The notes below the pieces were generated by a model. It did not search any database. It saw only the letters and a program-made list of their open reading frames with translations, and was not told the DNA's origin. This document shows positions 8,105 through 16,148 of a DNA stretch of 34,668 nucleotides, piece by piece (the stretch's first letter is position 1; every line of letters starts with the position of its first letter). The stretch lies in contig DKWV01000037.1 of the NCBI GenBank assembly GCA_002491905.1, forward strand, positions 1 to 34,668. Direction: 5' to 3'. The translations under genes were made by a program, and so were the position numbers. The stretch comes from Lachnospiraceae bacterium UBA7143 (GTDB lineage: Bacteria; Bacillota; Clostridia; Lachnospirales; Lachnospiraceae).

Positions 8105-9691
8105 ATGCGGTATTTCAACACAGAAGGACTATGCAGGCCGAATGAGCATTATATGGTGCGTCTGGATGACAGGCTGCAAAAAATAAAACAATCGTATGTG
8201 GACAGGAAGAAATATTTCATTATCAACAGGGGAAGACAATATGGTAAAACCACAACGCTCCGGGCTCTTGCAGAATACCTGAAAGATGATTATGTAGTTG
8301 TGTCGATAGATTTTCAGGCGATTGGAGCGGAGGAGTTTATTGATGCGGGAATATTTGCGAGTGCATTTGCTAAGATTTTTCTTGTGGCCTTCACTAAGTC
8401 GTATGGTGAAAAAACAGAAGTAAGCAGTACACTGACTGATTTTATTGCGCATTGTACAAAGAAAAGCCTGCGGGAATTGTTTTTGCGGTTAAGCGAGGTG
8501 TGTGCAGCAGCAGACAGGCCCGTCGTGTTGATGATTGACGAAGTTGACAGTGCGTCCAACAATCAGGTGTTTATTGATTTTCTTGCCCAACTCAGAATGT
8601 ATTATCTGAACAGGGAAGAGATGCCGACATTTCACTCGGTTATTCTTGCGGGAGTGTATGATATTAAGAATCTGAAACTAAAAATTCGTCCGAATGAGGA
8701 TCATCAGTATAACAGCCCTTGGAACATTGCAGCTTATTTTGATGTTGACATGGATTTTTCAACAGAGCAGATTGCAAAGATGCTATATGAGTACGAGGCG
8801 GATCATGGGGTGGGAATGGATGTAGGGACTGTTGCACAGATTATCTATCAGTATACTTCCGGCTATCCCTATCTGGTGTCTTTGATCTGCAAAGTATTAG
8901 ACGAAACTTTGCCGGAAAATGACGGACAGTCAGACAAATGTGGTGTTTGGTCTGAGGCAGGAATAACGGAGGCGGTAAAGATTATCCTAAAATCAAATAT
9001 AGCATTGTTTGACAGTATGGTCAGGCAGCTTGACATTTATCAGGATCTGCGGAAGATGATAGAGGATATCCTGTATCAAGGGAAAAGAATTCCGTTCAGC
9101 CCGGATATAAAGTCGGTCAGCATAGGGCTAATGTTTGGTTTCCTAAAAGAAAAAGAGAATCAGGTGGTAGTAGCCAATCGTATTTTTGAAATGCGGATGC
9201 TAAATATGTTCATAGCTGAAGAGGCATCTGACAGTGGTATGTTTTCTTTCGGAGAGAGCAGTAAAAACCAATTTGTGAAAGATAATCGCCTGGATATGGA
9301 ACGGGTGCTTCAAAAATTTGTAGAACATTTTACGGATGTTTATGGGGACAATGATGAGAAATTTGTAGAAACTTATGGACGCAAATTTTTCCTGTTGTAC
9401 CTGAAGCCAATCATTAACGGAACAGGGAATTATTATATAGAAGCCCAGACAAGGGATGTGAAAAGAACAGATGTGATAGTGGATTATCTGGGAGAGCAGT
9501 TTGTGGTGGAACTCAAGATATGGTATGGTGATGAATATAATGAGCGCGGGGAAAAACAGCTTGCCGGATATCTGGATTATTATCATCTGGATCAAGGGTA
9601 TTTACTCAGTTTTAATTTCAATAAAAAGAAGGAAGTTGGGGTGAAAAAGCTGAGGATTGGTAATAAGATGATTGTGGAAGCAGTGGTGTAA
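8105..9691 (+). CDS. AAA-like ATPase with C-terminal PD-(D/E)XK nuclease-like domain
   Basis: This 528-residue soluble protein starts with an AAA-like ATPase of the kind expanded in Lachnospiraceae and Bacteroidales. Walker A is GRQYGKTT at residues 43-50 and Walker B is MIDEVDSA with D145-E146. The last 80 residues look like a PD-(D/E)XK fold, with D456 and ELK at 469-471, then a conserved Gln in QLAGY. The predicted active residues are all present, so it may cut nucleic acid under ATP control; this is inference. The family is often annotated without a proven role, and a defence or selfish role is possible. GGAGG at 8094-8098 precedes the ATG. The gene is visibly more AT-rich than its neighbours, consistent with transfer. 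The last codons are repeated about 800 bases downstream. Confidence 0.85.
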   Translation: MRYFNTEGLCRPNEHYMVRLDDRLQKIKQSYVDRKKYFIINRGRQYGKTTTLRALAEYLKDDYVVVSIDFQAIGAEEFIDAGIFASAFAKIFLVAFTKSYGEKTEVSSTLTDFIAHCTKKSLRELFLRLSEVCAAADRPVVLMIDEVDSASNNQVFIDFLAQLRMYYLNREEMPTFHSVILAGVYDIKNLKLKIRPNEDHQYNSPWNIAAYFDVDMDFSTEQIAKMLYEYEADHGVGMDVGTVAQIIYQYTSGYPYLVSLICKVLDETLPENDGQSDKCGVWSEAGITEAVKIILKSNIALFDSMVRQLDIYQDLRKMIEDILYQGKRIPFSPDIKSVSIGLMFGFLKEKENQVVVANRIFEMRMLNMFIAEEASDSGMFSFGESSKNQFVKDNRLDMERVLQKFVEHFTDVYGDNDEKFVETYGRKFFLLYLKPIINGTGNYYIEAQTRDVKRTDVIVDYLGEQFVVELKIWYGDEYNERGEKQLAGYLDYYHLDQGYLLSFNFNKKKEVGVKKLRIGNKMIVEAVV

Positions 9692-9692
9692 T
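9657..9692 (+). repeat. 36-bp direct repeat, copy 1 (end of AAA-nuclease gene)
   Basis: These 36 bases recur at 10452-10487 with a single mismatch (A at 9682, G at 10477). Copy 1 is the real 3' end of the AAA-nuclease gene, with its stop codon. Similarity continues a few codons upstream at protein level only (LRI against LRV). The two copies bracket the defective Rpn-family gene. Confidence 0.9.
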
Positions 9693-9744
9693 CGGATGGA
9701 TAGGGAGTACCCTCTTTACCCCAATTCATTTTGAGAGAAATGGA

Positions 9745-9772
9745 TTGCATTTTCAGGCGGGATTGATACAAT
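9745..9772 (+). promoter_or_regulatory. Possible promoter of the Rpn-family gene
   Basis: TTGCAT at 9745-9750 and TACAAT at 9767-9772 are separated by 16 bases, 30 bases before the ATG of the Rpn-like frame. If active, the broken gene would still be transcribed. Confidence 0.45.
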
Positions 9773-9802
9773 ATTATCAAAGAGGAAAGGAAACTTAAGA
9801 AA

Positions 9803-10438
9803 ATGGGAAATCAGACCGATTTTGAAGCCGTATGGGAGTCGCTGGGGATAGCCAATGATTTTCTGTTTGGCAAGGTGATGCAGGCTGCAGATACGAAAGA
9901 ACTTCCCAAAAGGAGCAGATACTATCAGAGTATGATTGACTTGCAGGTGATAGATAAAGGACAGCCATATAAAAAGCTGAATCGGAGCTATGTGATTTTT
10001 ATCTGTCCCTTTGACCTGTTTGGCAGAGGCAGGCACATATATACATTTGAAAATATCTGTAAAGAAGACCACAGCATTTTGCTGGGGGATGAGGCAGTGA
10101 AAATTTTCCTGAATGCCGACAGCGGGATGTCGGACGTTAGTCCGGAATTGAAGGCGTTTCTGGATTATGTGTCTGGAAAGAAATCGGAAGATATTTTTAT
10201 ACAGCGATTGGAAGAAGCTGTAAAAGAAGCAAAAAGGAACAGGAAATGGAGGCATGAGTATATGACGTTGGCAATGCGTGATCAGGAGAATCTTGAACGT
10301 GGAATCGAGCAGGGAAAAATGGAGATGCTTTTTACTCTTGTAGGGAGCAAACTTTTGTCGCTGAAAGATGCAGCATCTCAGGCAGATTTGACGGAGGATG
10401 TGTTTGCGGAAAAAATGAAAAACTATCGCGGAATATGA
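9803..10438 (+). pseudogene. Rpn-family PD-(D/E)XK nuclease/putative transposase, internally deleted
   Basis: The open frame of 211 residues belongs to the Rpn recombination-promoting nuclease family (PDDEXK_2 type). The hallmarks are the N-terminal IANDFLFGKVMQ and the central LPKRSRYYQSMIDL followed by SYVIFICPFD and GRHIYTFEN. In intact relatives some 60 to 80 residues separate these two blocks and carry the catalytic Asp and the (V/I)EMQ or ExK strand. Here VMQ at residues 25-27 runs straight into AADTKELPKR, so the active-site core is missing while the frame is kept. The nuclease must be inactive, though the C-terminal part (including an EQGKMEML coiled segment) could still be made. AAAGG at 9786-9790 is a possible ribosome binding site. 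If the closest homologues are equally short, it would instead be a reduced but intact gene. Confidence 0.75.
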
Positions 10439-10444
10439 TGGTGG

Positions 10445-10486
10445 CTTAGAGTTGGTAATAAGATGATTGTGGAAGCGGTGGTGTAA
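10445..10486 (+). pseudogene. Remnant of a second AAA-nuclease gene (last 13 codons)
   Basis: Read in frame, these bases encode LRVGNKMIVEAVV and a TAA stop. The upstream AAA-nuclease ends in LRIGNKMIVEAVV, so 12 of 13 residues agree. Nothing upstream of 10445 resembles the rest of that gene; the preceding bases belong to the Rpn-like frame, which ends seven bases earlier. This is the tail of a lost tandem copy or of a recombination scar (copy 2 of the 36-bp repeat). Confidence 0.8.
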
Positions 10487-10488
10487 TG

Positions 10489-10512
10489 GCGGAAAGGAAT
10501 ATTTCCGCTTTA
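10489..10512 (+). terminator. Intrinsic terminator at the end of the accessory island
   Basis: GCGGAAA at 10489-10495 pairs perfectly with TTTCCGC at 10502-10508 over a 6-base loop, followed by TTTATT. It lies just behind the remnant stop codon and probably served the lost second AAA-nuclease gene. Confidence 0.5.
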
Positions 10513-10521
10513 TTGCGCTCC

Positions 10522-10569
10522 AAAATACTACGAATTGAAGTGCAATGATATAAAAATACTCGAATTAAG
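10522..10569 (+). repeat. Imperfect direct repeat upstream of the LRR-lipase gene
   Basis: AAAATACT(A)CGAATT(G)AAG at 10522-10540 is repeated as AAAATACTCGAATTAAG at 10553-10569, differing only by two single-base gaps. The period is about 31 bases, near three helical turns. It sits about 85 bases before the LRR-lipase start and may be an activator or repressor site. I see no convincing -35/-10 pair for this gene. Confidence 0.45.
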
Positions 10570-10653
10570 GTAAGAAATGTTAAGAATAAAAACGCGAAAA
10601 GTGGATGGGAATTCCTGACGTAGGATTGATTGTGTTTACGGGGGATAGAGAGG

Positions 10654-13600
10654 ATGAAAATGAAAGGATATCGGAAATTGCTGAGTGTGATGCTGGTTTG
10701 CAGTATGCTGGTGGCAATGCCGTCTTCGGAGGCGTTTGCCGCGGATGCGGCGGCAGAGGTGAATGCGGAAACAGAAGAGAATGTCATGGAATCTGATATC
10801 GGCACAGAGGAGAAGGAAGAGCCGGAAACAGAAAATATGGCGTCCGAAAGGGATGGCGGAGAAAAGGAAGCCGGGGAGACGGTATCGGAAGACAACGGCT
10901 CGGAAGATGCAGGTGAAGGGACGGAAGGAAACGAAGCGGATGAACCGAAGGAAGAAGCTGCGGAGCCGGGGAAGGAGACTGCAGATCCTGTGGACATCCT
11001 GCCCAGGGAGGAGCACCAAGAGGAGCAGGCGGAGGCCGTGATGGCGGAAACAACTTCGGCTGAAGGTGGCGAGACGTCGGGAAGCTGCGGGGCGAATGTG
11101 ACCTGGAGGCTTGTGGATGGGGTGCTGACGATCAGTGGGTCGGGGGAGATGTATAGTTATTATTCTGGTTCTGGGAATGGGTTTGTACCTTGGTATGAAT
11201 ATCGGGATAATATTAAGCGGACTGTTGTAGAGGAAGGGGTATCGACGATAGGGGGTTGTGCCTTTGCTGAATGTAGTAGCCTGACAAGCATAGAATTGCC
11301 GTCAGGCATAACGACGATTGGGGATCTGGCTTTTAATGGTTGTAGCGGTTTGACAAGTATAGAACTGCCGCCTAGTGTAACAACTATTGGGGCAGGTGCT
11401 TTTGAATATTGTAGCGGTCTGACGAGCATAGAACTACCGTCAGGCGTAACGACTATTGGCGGGCTGACATTTTATCATTGTAGCGGTCTGACAAGCATAG
11501 AGCTGCCATCAGGCGTAACAACTATTGGGGAGCGTACCTTTAGTGGGTGCAGCAACCTAATAAGCATAGGGCTGCCATCCAAAGTAACGACTATTGAACA
11601 GAATGCTTTTGAAGGTTGTAGCGGTTTGACAAGCATAGAGTTGCCGCCGGGAGTAAGGACGATTGGAGCGGGTGCTTTTTGGGGTTGTAGCAGTCTGACA
11701 AATATGGAGTTGCCGTCAGGTATAACGACTATTGGGTACGGTTTCTTTGCTGGCTGTAACAGCCTGACAAGTATAGAGTTGCCGTCAGGCGTAACGACTA
11801 TTGGAGAAATGGCTTTTGATGGTTGCAGAAACTTGACAAGTGTAAAGTTGCCGTCAGGCGTAACGACTATCGGGGATTGGGCTTTTTGTGAGTGCAGCAG
11901 TCTGACAAGTATGAAGTTACCGTCAGACATAACGACTATTGGAGGGAATGCTTTTATCGGTTGTAGCAGTCTGACAAGTATAGAGTTGCCGTCAGGCGTA
12001 ACGACTATTGAGTATAGGACTTTTTCAGATTGCAGCAAACTGAAAAGCATAAAATTGCCGTCACGCATAACGACTATTGAGCAGCAGGCTTTTTATGGTT
12101 GCGGTAGTCTGACAGATGTTTATTATGGCGGAAGCGAAAGCGACTGGCGAGCCATAACGATTGTGGATGGTAATGAACCGCTCACTTCCGCGACATTACA
12201 TTGCGCATTGAATGACAGCGAAAGCGACGGTCTGAAGTGGGGGTTAGACGCGAATGGTGTGCTGACCATTAGCGGAACGGGAAAAATGGCGGATTACCAT
12301 GAGCCGGATTCCCCTGCGCCGTGGAATGGACAGCGGGATCAGATTAAAACGATTGTTATCTCGCAGGGAGTCGCCTCAATCGGGGCATCGGCTTTTTCAG
12401 GCTGTACGAATCTGACTGAAATAACGATTCCGAAGTCTGTTGTCTCCATTGGGGATTCGGCATTCAGCGGTTGTGAGAATCTGGCTCGTGTGAGGTTTCT
12501 GGGATCAAAGGAACAGTTGGAAAGTATCATAGTGGGGACGGATAATGAACCGTACTATAAGGCTTCCCGCAGTTGGATAGAGGGTGGGTCCAATGATCCG
12601 GACGATTCCGATCCCACTTTGGCTGTGCAAAGACGGTCATTTGCATTTTCTGATCCGCCGACGGTATGGTCGGATTGGGGATGGAACTATATTTTAGAAC
12701 GCAATTCTACGGAATATATACATGAGATATCGACTGTCGCATTAGTGCTTTCGGCGGCGGCGGAGCGCTCTCAAAGCGACATTGAATCCATACTGGCAGG
12801 CAATCAGTTTGGCGTGGATGCCGATTTGACAACAACTGTAAATGATGATTCCTCACCATATAATCCGGCTTGTACCTTTGCGCACAAAACCATAAATAAC
12901 GGCGGGAAAACAGAACATATAATTATCATTGTGGGCCGAGGCACTTCATCGTTTGCAGATGGGGTCACGGATTATTGCTCTATTACTGATAATTTCAGAA
13001 TAACGGCGAATAACATATGGCTTGAATTTGCGACATGGCTGAATGAGAAGGAAATAGGCGGCGAGAAGCTGGCAAGTGTGATTGGCAATGGGAATGTGAA
13101 ATTTTTTGTAACCGGCCACAGCCTTGGCGGAGCAGTAGCAAATAGGATTGCATATAAGTTAACTCAGGATTATGGGCATGAAAATGTTTATGCTTATACC
13201 TTTGCTTCACCGCCGACAGAAGGGCAGAAATCGACCTATGCGCCCAATATTTTTAATGTTTTGTGTCCAAGCGACCCCGTTCCGTATTTAGGGGCATTTA
13301 CAGATGGAAGATACGGTGATGACTTATGGTTTGCAGACTCCTGTCGTTTGCCAGCCGGATTTCCTATTTTGGGCTTTTTTGATAATCACGTGGTCGAATC
13401 ATATATGAAACATTTGCTGAATATATCATATTACAGGTTCCAAACTACTATGAAGTCTGGCGGAGGCTGGTGCCCGGTAGATTTAAAAATTTATAACTCA
13501 TTCGGACAGTTGGTGGGGAGCGTCACCAACAACGTTGTAGATAAAGAGAATGTAACCGATTCGGTTGTGATTGTCTTAAGTGGAGAGAATAATGATGAGA

Positions 13601-15780
13601 AGAATTTTTACTTCTTAAGAGATGATACCTACACAATTGAGTTTACCGGGACGAGTGCTGGAACTTTAAAGTATACGATTCGGGACACTTATGCCGACAA
13701 GAGCCGTATTGATGAAAAAGTCTTCACGAACGTAACGCTTACGACAGGCAAGAAGATGACCAGCTCAGTCAGCGTGTGGGACAAAACGAATCCGGACATC
13801 AGCGTTGAGGACAAGATCGATACGCCGCAGGTTCAGCTCCTTGTTCTGGATGAGAACGACAATATAGTCAGGGAAGTCCTCCCCGACGGCACTGGCACGG
13901 AAATACCCTACACCGGTCCCAATGAAGTCCTCCCCGGCGACATCCCTGCGGACGGGAAAATCCCGGATGGCCTCTGGATCGCCGGAGTAGCGGACTCCTA
14001 TACCTACACCGGCGCCGCCATTAAGCCGGAAATCCGTGTTTACGACGGAAAGAAAAGACTGCAGCCAGGGAAGGATTATACAGCCAGTTATAAAAACAAT
14101 ATGAAAGCAAATGACGCCGCTAACCCTTCTACCGCTCCTGCTGTTGTAGTCAAGGGCAGGGGGAATTATGCGGGGACGGAAACGGCTGCTTTTCAGATAA
14201 CGTCTGTTGCTTTAGAGGACAGCAGTGTAGTGGCGGAGGATATAACAGTTGCCTGTAACAAAAAGGTACAGAAGAAAGTACCGGTCGTGACATATAACGG
14301 CAGGAAACTGGCAAAGAATAGGGATTTCACCGTTTCCTACCCGAGCACAGCGACGGATGCCTACAAAGAGCCGGGAAACTACGAGATCCTTCTGACAGCG
14401 AAAGCGGGCGGCAACTTCAGCGGGACAAGGATGGTTACCTGTACCATTACGGACAGCACCCTGCTTGACAAGGTGAACGTAAAGAAAATTCCGAATCAGA
14501 CCTATACCGGAAAGGCAATAGAGCCGGAGCTTATGGTTTCCTATAAGAACAAGCCGCTGATCAAAGGGACGGATTATGTGGTCAGCTATACGGACCATAC
14601 GGAGGTCGGAACGGCGAAAGTTGTTCTGACGGGAATCGGGAAATATGCGGGGACGAGGAGTGTGTCTTTTAAGATTACAGGGACATCTTTAAAAGGAGCA
14701 GTATTGTCCGGCATAGTCAATAAGACTTATAATGGCAGTTATCAGAGACAGAGTATGACTGTTGCACTGCATGGCAGGACACTGGTGGAGGGAACCGATT
14801 ATGAAGTGGCTTATGCGAATAACAAGGATGTGGGAAAGGCCAGTGTCACCATAAAGGGGAAAGGTGCATATACAGGGACGGTAAAGAAGACATTCCAGAT
14901 CGGAAAGTTTGACATAGCCGCAAATATGGACGGCAGGTTTACGGCGGAAGTGAAGCAGGAGGCCGTTCCCTATGCCAAAGGTGGTGCGAAACCGACAGTT
15001 GCTGTCAGGTTCAGGACGGGAGACGGCAGGTGGCAGACATTGGCGGAAGGGCGGGACTATACGCTGTCATATCGGAACCATACGGCGTTGAATGACGGCA
15101 GCAGGGCGGACCGGCGGCCTGTCGTAACGGTGAAAGGAAAAGGGAGCTTTCGCGGAATATATGGTATAGCGCTTGGCTATAAGATTATGGCGCAGGATAT
15201 TGGGCAGCTTACCCTGACGGCACAGGACAAAACCTATCAGAATAGGAAGAATGTCTTTACAACAAAAGTGGCGGTCACGGATCTGGATGGAAAGGTTTTG
15301 AAAGCAGGGACAGATTACAATAAAACGGTTGTTTACACTTATGCAAAAGAAACCGCAGTGATTACCGCTGGCGGTGGAACAGCTGTCCGCGCGGCTGGGG
15401 AGGCTGTGGATAAAAATGATATTATTCCGGCAGGGACGGTCCTCAAAGTGCAGGTGCAGGCAAAGGAGGGCAGTAATTATACGGGAATGCTGACAGGCGA
15501 GTACCGAATCACTCAGGCAGCCATTTCTTCCGCTTCAGTATCCGTTCCGAAGCAGGTATACACAGGGCAGCCAATCACGCTGGAAAAGAGCATGCTCACG
15601 GTAAAGGTGAAAGGAAAGCCGCTTGACGTAAGCCAGTACGAGATCGTGCCAGGCAGTTATAAAAATAACGTGAAGAAGGGGACAGCCAGTGTGACGATAC
15701 GGGGCGTAGATAATTATGGTGGAACCAAAAACGTCAGGTTTACGATCCGGGCGAGAGGGTTTCTGTGGTGGTGGAGATAA
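10654..15780 (+). CDS. Secreted BspA-type LRR protein with class 3 lipase domain and Ig-like repeats
   Basis: This 1708-residue exported protein begins with a signal peptide (basic head, hydrophobic core, likely cut after SEAFA near residue 29). An acidic, Glu-rich linker runs to about residue 130. After a TWRLVDGVLTISGSG lead-in, twelve 23-residue leucine-rich repeats occupy residues 210-485. A second lead-in with two more repeats follows to about 630. Residues about 656-940 are a class 3 lipase/esterase fold with nucleophile GHSLGG (S823), probable D874 in PSDPVP and H912. Seven Ig-like domains of 75-110 residues, marked by YTG, GTDY and GKGNYxGT motifs, lead to the aromatic tail GFLWWWR. 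No LPXTG sorting motif is seen. It probably acts at the cell surface as an adhesin with esterase activity. I prefer ATG 10654 or 10660 (GAGAGG at 10648-10653) over an upstream TTG at 10630. Confidence 0.9.
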   Translation: MKMKGYRKLLSVMLVCSMLVAMPSSEAFAADAAAEVNAETEENVMESDIGTEEKEEPETENMASERDGGEKEAGETVSEDNGSEDAGEGTEGNEADEPKEEAAEPGKETADPVDILPREEHQEEQAEAVMAETTSAEGGETSGSCGANVTWRLVDGVLTISGSGEMYSYYSGSGNGFVPWYEYRDNIKRTVVEEGVSTIGGCAFAECSSLTSIELPSGITTIGDLAFNGCSGLTSIELPPSVTTIGAGAFEYCSGLTSIELPSGVTTIGGLTFYHCSGLTSIELPSGVTTIGERTFSGCSNLISIGLPSKVTTIEQNAFEGCSGLTSIELPPGVRTIGAGAFWGCSSLTNMELPSGITTIGYGFFAGCNSLTSIELPSGVTTIGEMAFDGCRNLTSVKLPSGVTTIGDWAFCECSSLTSMKLPSDITTIGGNAFIGCSSLTSIELPSGVTTIEYRTFSDCSKLKSIKLPSRITTIEQQAFYGCGSLTDVYYGGSESDWRAITIVDGNEPLTSATLHCALNDSESDGLKWGLDANGVLTISGTGKMADYHEPDSPAPWNGQRDQIKTIVISQGVASIGASAFSGCTNLTEITIPKSVVSIGDSAFSGCENLARVRFLGSKEQLESIIVGTDNEPYYKASRSWIEGGSNDPDDSDPTLAVQRRSFAFSDPPTVWSDWGWNYILERNSTEYIHEISTVALVLSAAAERSQSDIESILAGNQFGVDADLTTTVNDDSSPYNPACTFAHKTINNGGKTEHIIIIVGRGTSSFADGVTDYCSITDNFRITANNIWLEFATWLNEKEIGGEKLASVIGNGNVKFFVTGHSLGGAVANRIAYKLTQDYGHENVYAYTFASPPTEGQKSTYAPNIFNVLCPSDPVPYLGAFTDGRYGDDLWFADSCRLPAGFPILGFFDNHVVESYMKHLLNISYYRFQTTMKSGGGWCPVDLKIYNSFGQLVGSVTNNVVDKENVTDSVVIVLSGENNDEKNFYFLRDDTYTIEFTGTSAGTLKYTIRDTYADKSRIDEKVFTNVTLTTGKKMTSSVSVWDKTNPDISVEDKIDTPQVQLLVLDENDNIVREVLPDGTGTEIPYTGPNEVLPGDIPADGKIPDGLWIAGVADSYTYTGAAIKPEIRVYDGKKRLQPGKDYTASYKNNMKANDAANPSTAPAVVVKGRGNYAGTETAAFQITSVALEDSSVVAEDITVACNKKVQKKVPVVTYNGRKLAKNRDFTVSYPSTATDAYKEPGNYEILLTAKAGGNFSGTRMVTCTITDSTLLDKVNVKKIPNQTYTGKAIEPELMVSYKNKPLIKGTDYVVSYTDHTEVGTAKVVLTGIGKYAGTRSVSFKITGTSLKGAVLSGIVNKTYNGSYQRQSMTVALHGRTLVEGTDYEVAYANNKDVGKASVTIKGKGAYTGTVKKTFQIGKFDIAANMDGRFTAEVKQEAVPYAKGGAKPTVAVRFRTGDGRWQTLAEGRDYTLSYRNHTALNDGSRADRRPVVTVKGKGSFRGIYGIALGYKIMAQDIGQLTLTAQDKTYQNRKNVFTTKVAVTDLDGKVLKAGTDYNKTVVYTYAKETAVITAGGGTAVRAAGEAVDKNDIIPAGTVLKVQVQAKEGSNYTGMLTGEYRITQAAISSASVSVPKQVYTGQPITLEKSMLTVKVKGKPLDVSQYEIVPGSYKNNVKKGTASVTIRGVDNYGGTKNVRFTIRARGFLWWWR
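11281..12108 (+). repeat. Twelve tandem 69-bp units encoding leucine-rich repeats
   Basis: Twelve units of exactly 69 bases lie head to tail without gaps, each encoding a 23-residue repeat of the form LTSIELPSGVTTIGxxAFxGCSx. Long stretches such as TTGCCGTCAGGCGTAACGAC are identical at nucleotide level between units, including third codon positions. That points to recent expansion or gene conversion rather than protein selection alone. Variation concentrates at the three positions after TTIG and around the Cys. Confidence 0.93.
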
Positions 15781-15809
15781 CGGTATAATACACGGACAAA
15801 ATTTAGGAC

Positions 15810-15838
15810 TTGCACAATACGAGGTTCTGTGGTATTAT
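15810..15838 (+). promoter_or_regulatory. Probable promoter of secG
   Basis: TTGCAC at 15810-15815 and TATTAT at 15833-15838 are 17 bases apart. It lies in the 115-base gap between the LRR-lipase gene and secG and would start the secG-rnr-smpB unit. Confidence 0.6.
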
Positions 15839-15895
15839 GAAATCTGCTTGATTGGCAGAAGAAGATTTCGTATTTATTCGGAATGGAGGATAAAG

Positions 15896-16135
15896 ATGGG
15901 CGTACTGAGAATCATACTGACTGTGATTTATATTCTTATATGTATAGCGTTGGTAATATTAGTGCTGATGCAGGAGGGAAAGGCGGCCGGACTTGGCGCG
16001 ATCAGCGGCGCGGCTGAAACCTACTGGGGCAAGAACAAAGGCCGTTCGATGGAAGGAAAGCTCGTCAAGATCACGACGGGGCTTGCGGTCGGGTTCATGC
16101 TGCTGGCGGTTGTCTTGAACTTGACTATATTCTAA
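15896..16135 (+). CDS. secG: Preprotein translocase subunit SecG
   Basis: SecG is the small third subunit of the SecYEG channel that moves proteins across the cytoplasmic membrane. The 79-residue product has two membrane helices (about residues 4-24 and 56-77). Between them lies the typical LMQEGKAAGLGAISG loop, which is followed by a Gly-rich cytoplasmic stretch. Length and layout fit the family. The ATG at 15896 is chosen because GGAGGA lies 5 bases upstream; a longer frame overlapping the LRR-lipase end has no support. secG upstream of rnr and smpB is a well-known Firmicutes order. Confidence 0.95.
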   Translation: MGVLRIILTVIYILICIALVILVLMQEGKAAGLGAISGAAETYWGKNKGRSMEGKLVKITTGLAVGFMLLAVVLNLTIF

Positions 16136-16148
16136 GGATTAGAAGTCG

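Noticed and set aside
9692..9744. Possible terminator behind the AAA-nuclease gene (AGGG/CCCT near 9702-9713)
   Set aside because: The stem is only four pairs and the T-stretch is interrupted; not convincing.
10446..11053. Several overlapping minus-strand frames rich in Ser/Pro opposite the start of the LRR-lipase gene
   Set aside because: They mirror the Glu-rich linker codons of the + strand protein; their low-complexity composition follows from that.
11281..12108. Regular 69-base repeats considered as a CRISPR array or non-coding satellite
   Set aside because: There are no unique spacers, the units are contiguous and an exact multiple of three, and they encode a clean LRR solenoid.
15783..15788. 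TATAAT just after the LRR-lipase gene
   Set aside because: The bases upstream are the GC-rich end of the coding sequence without a -35; the TTGCAC/TATTAT pair further on is better.
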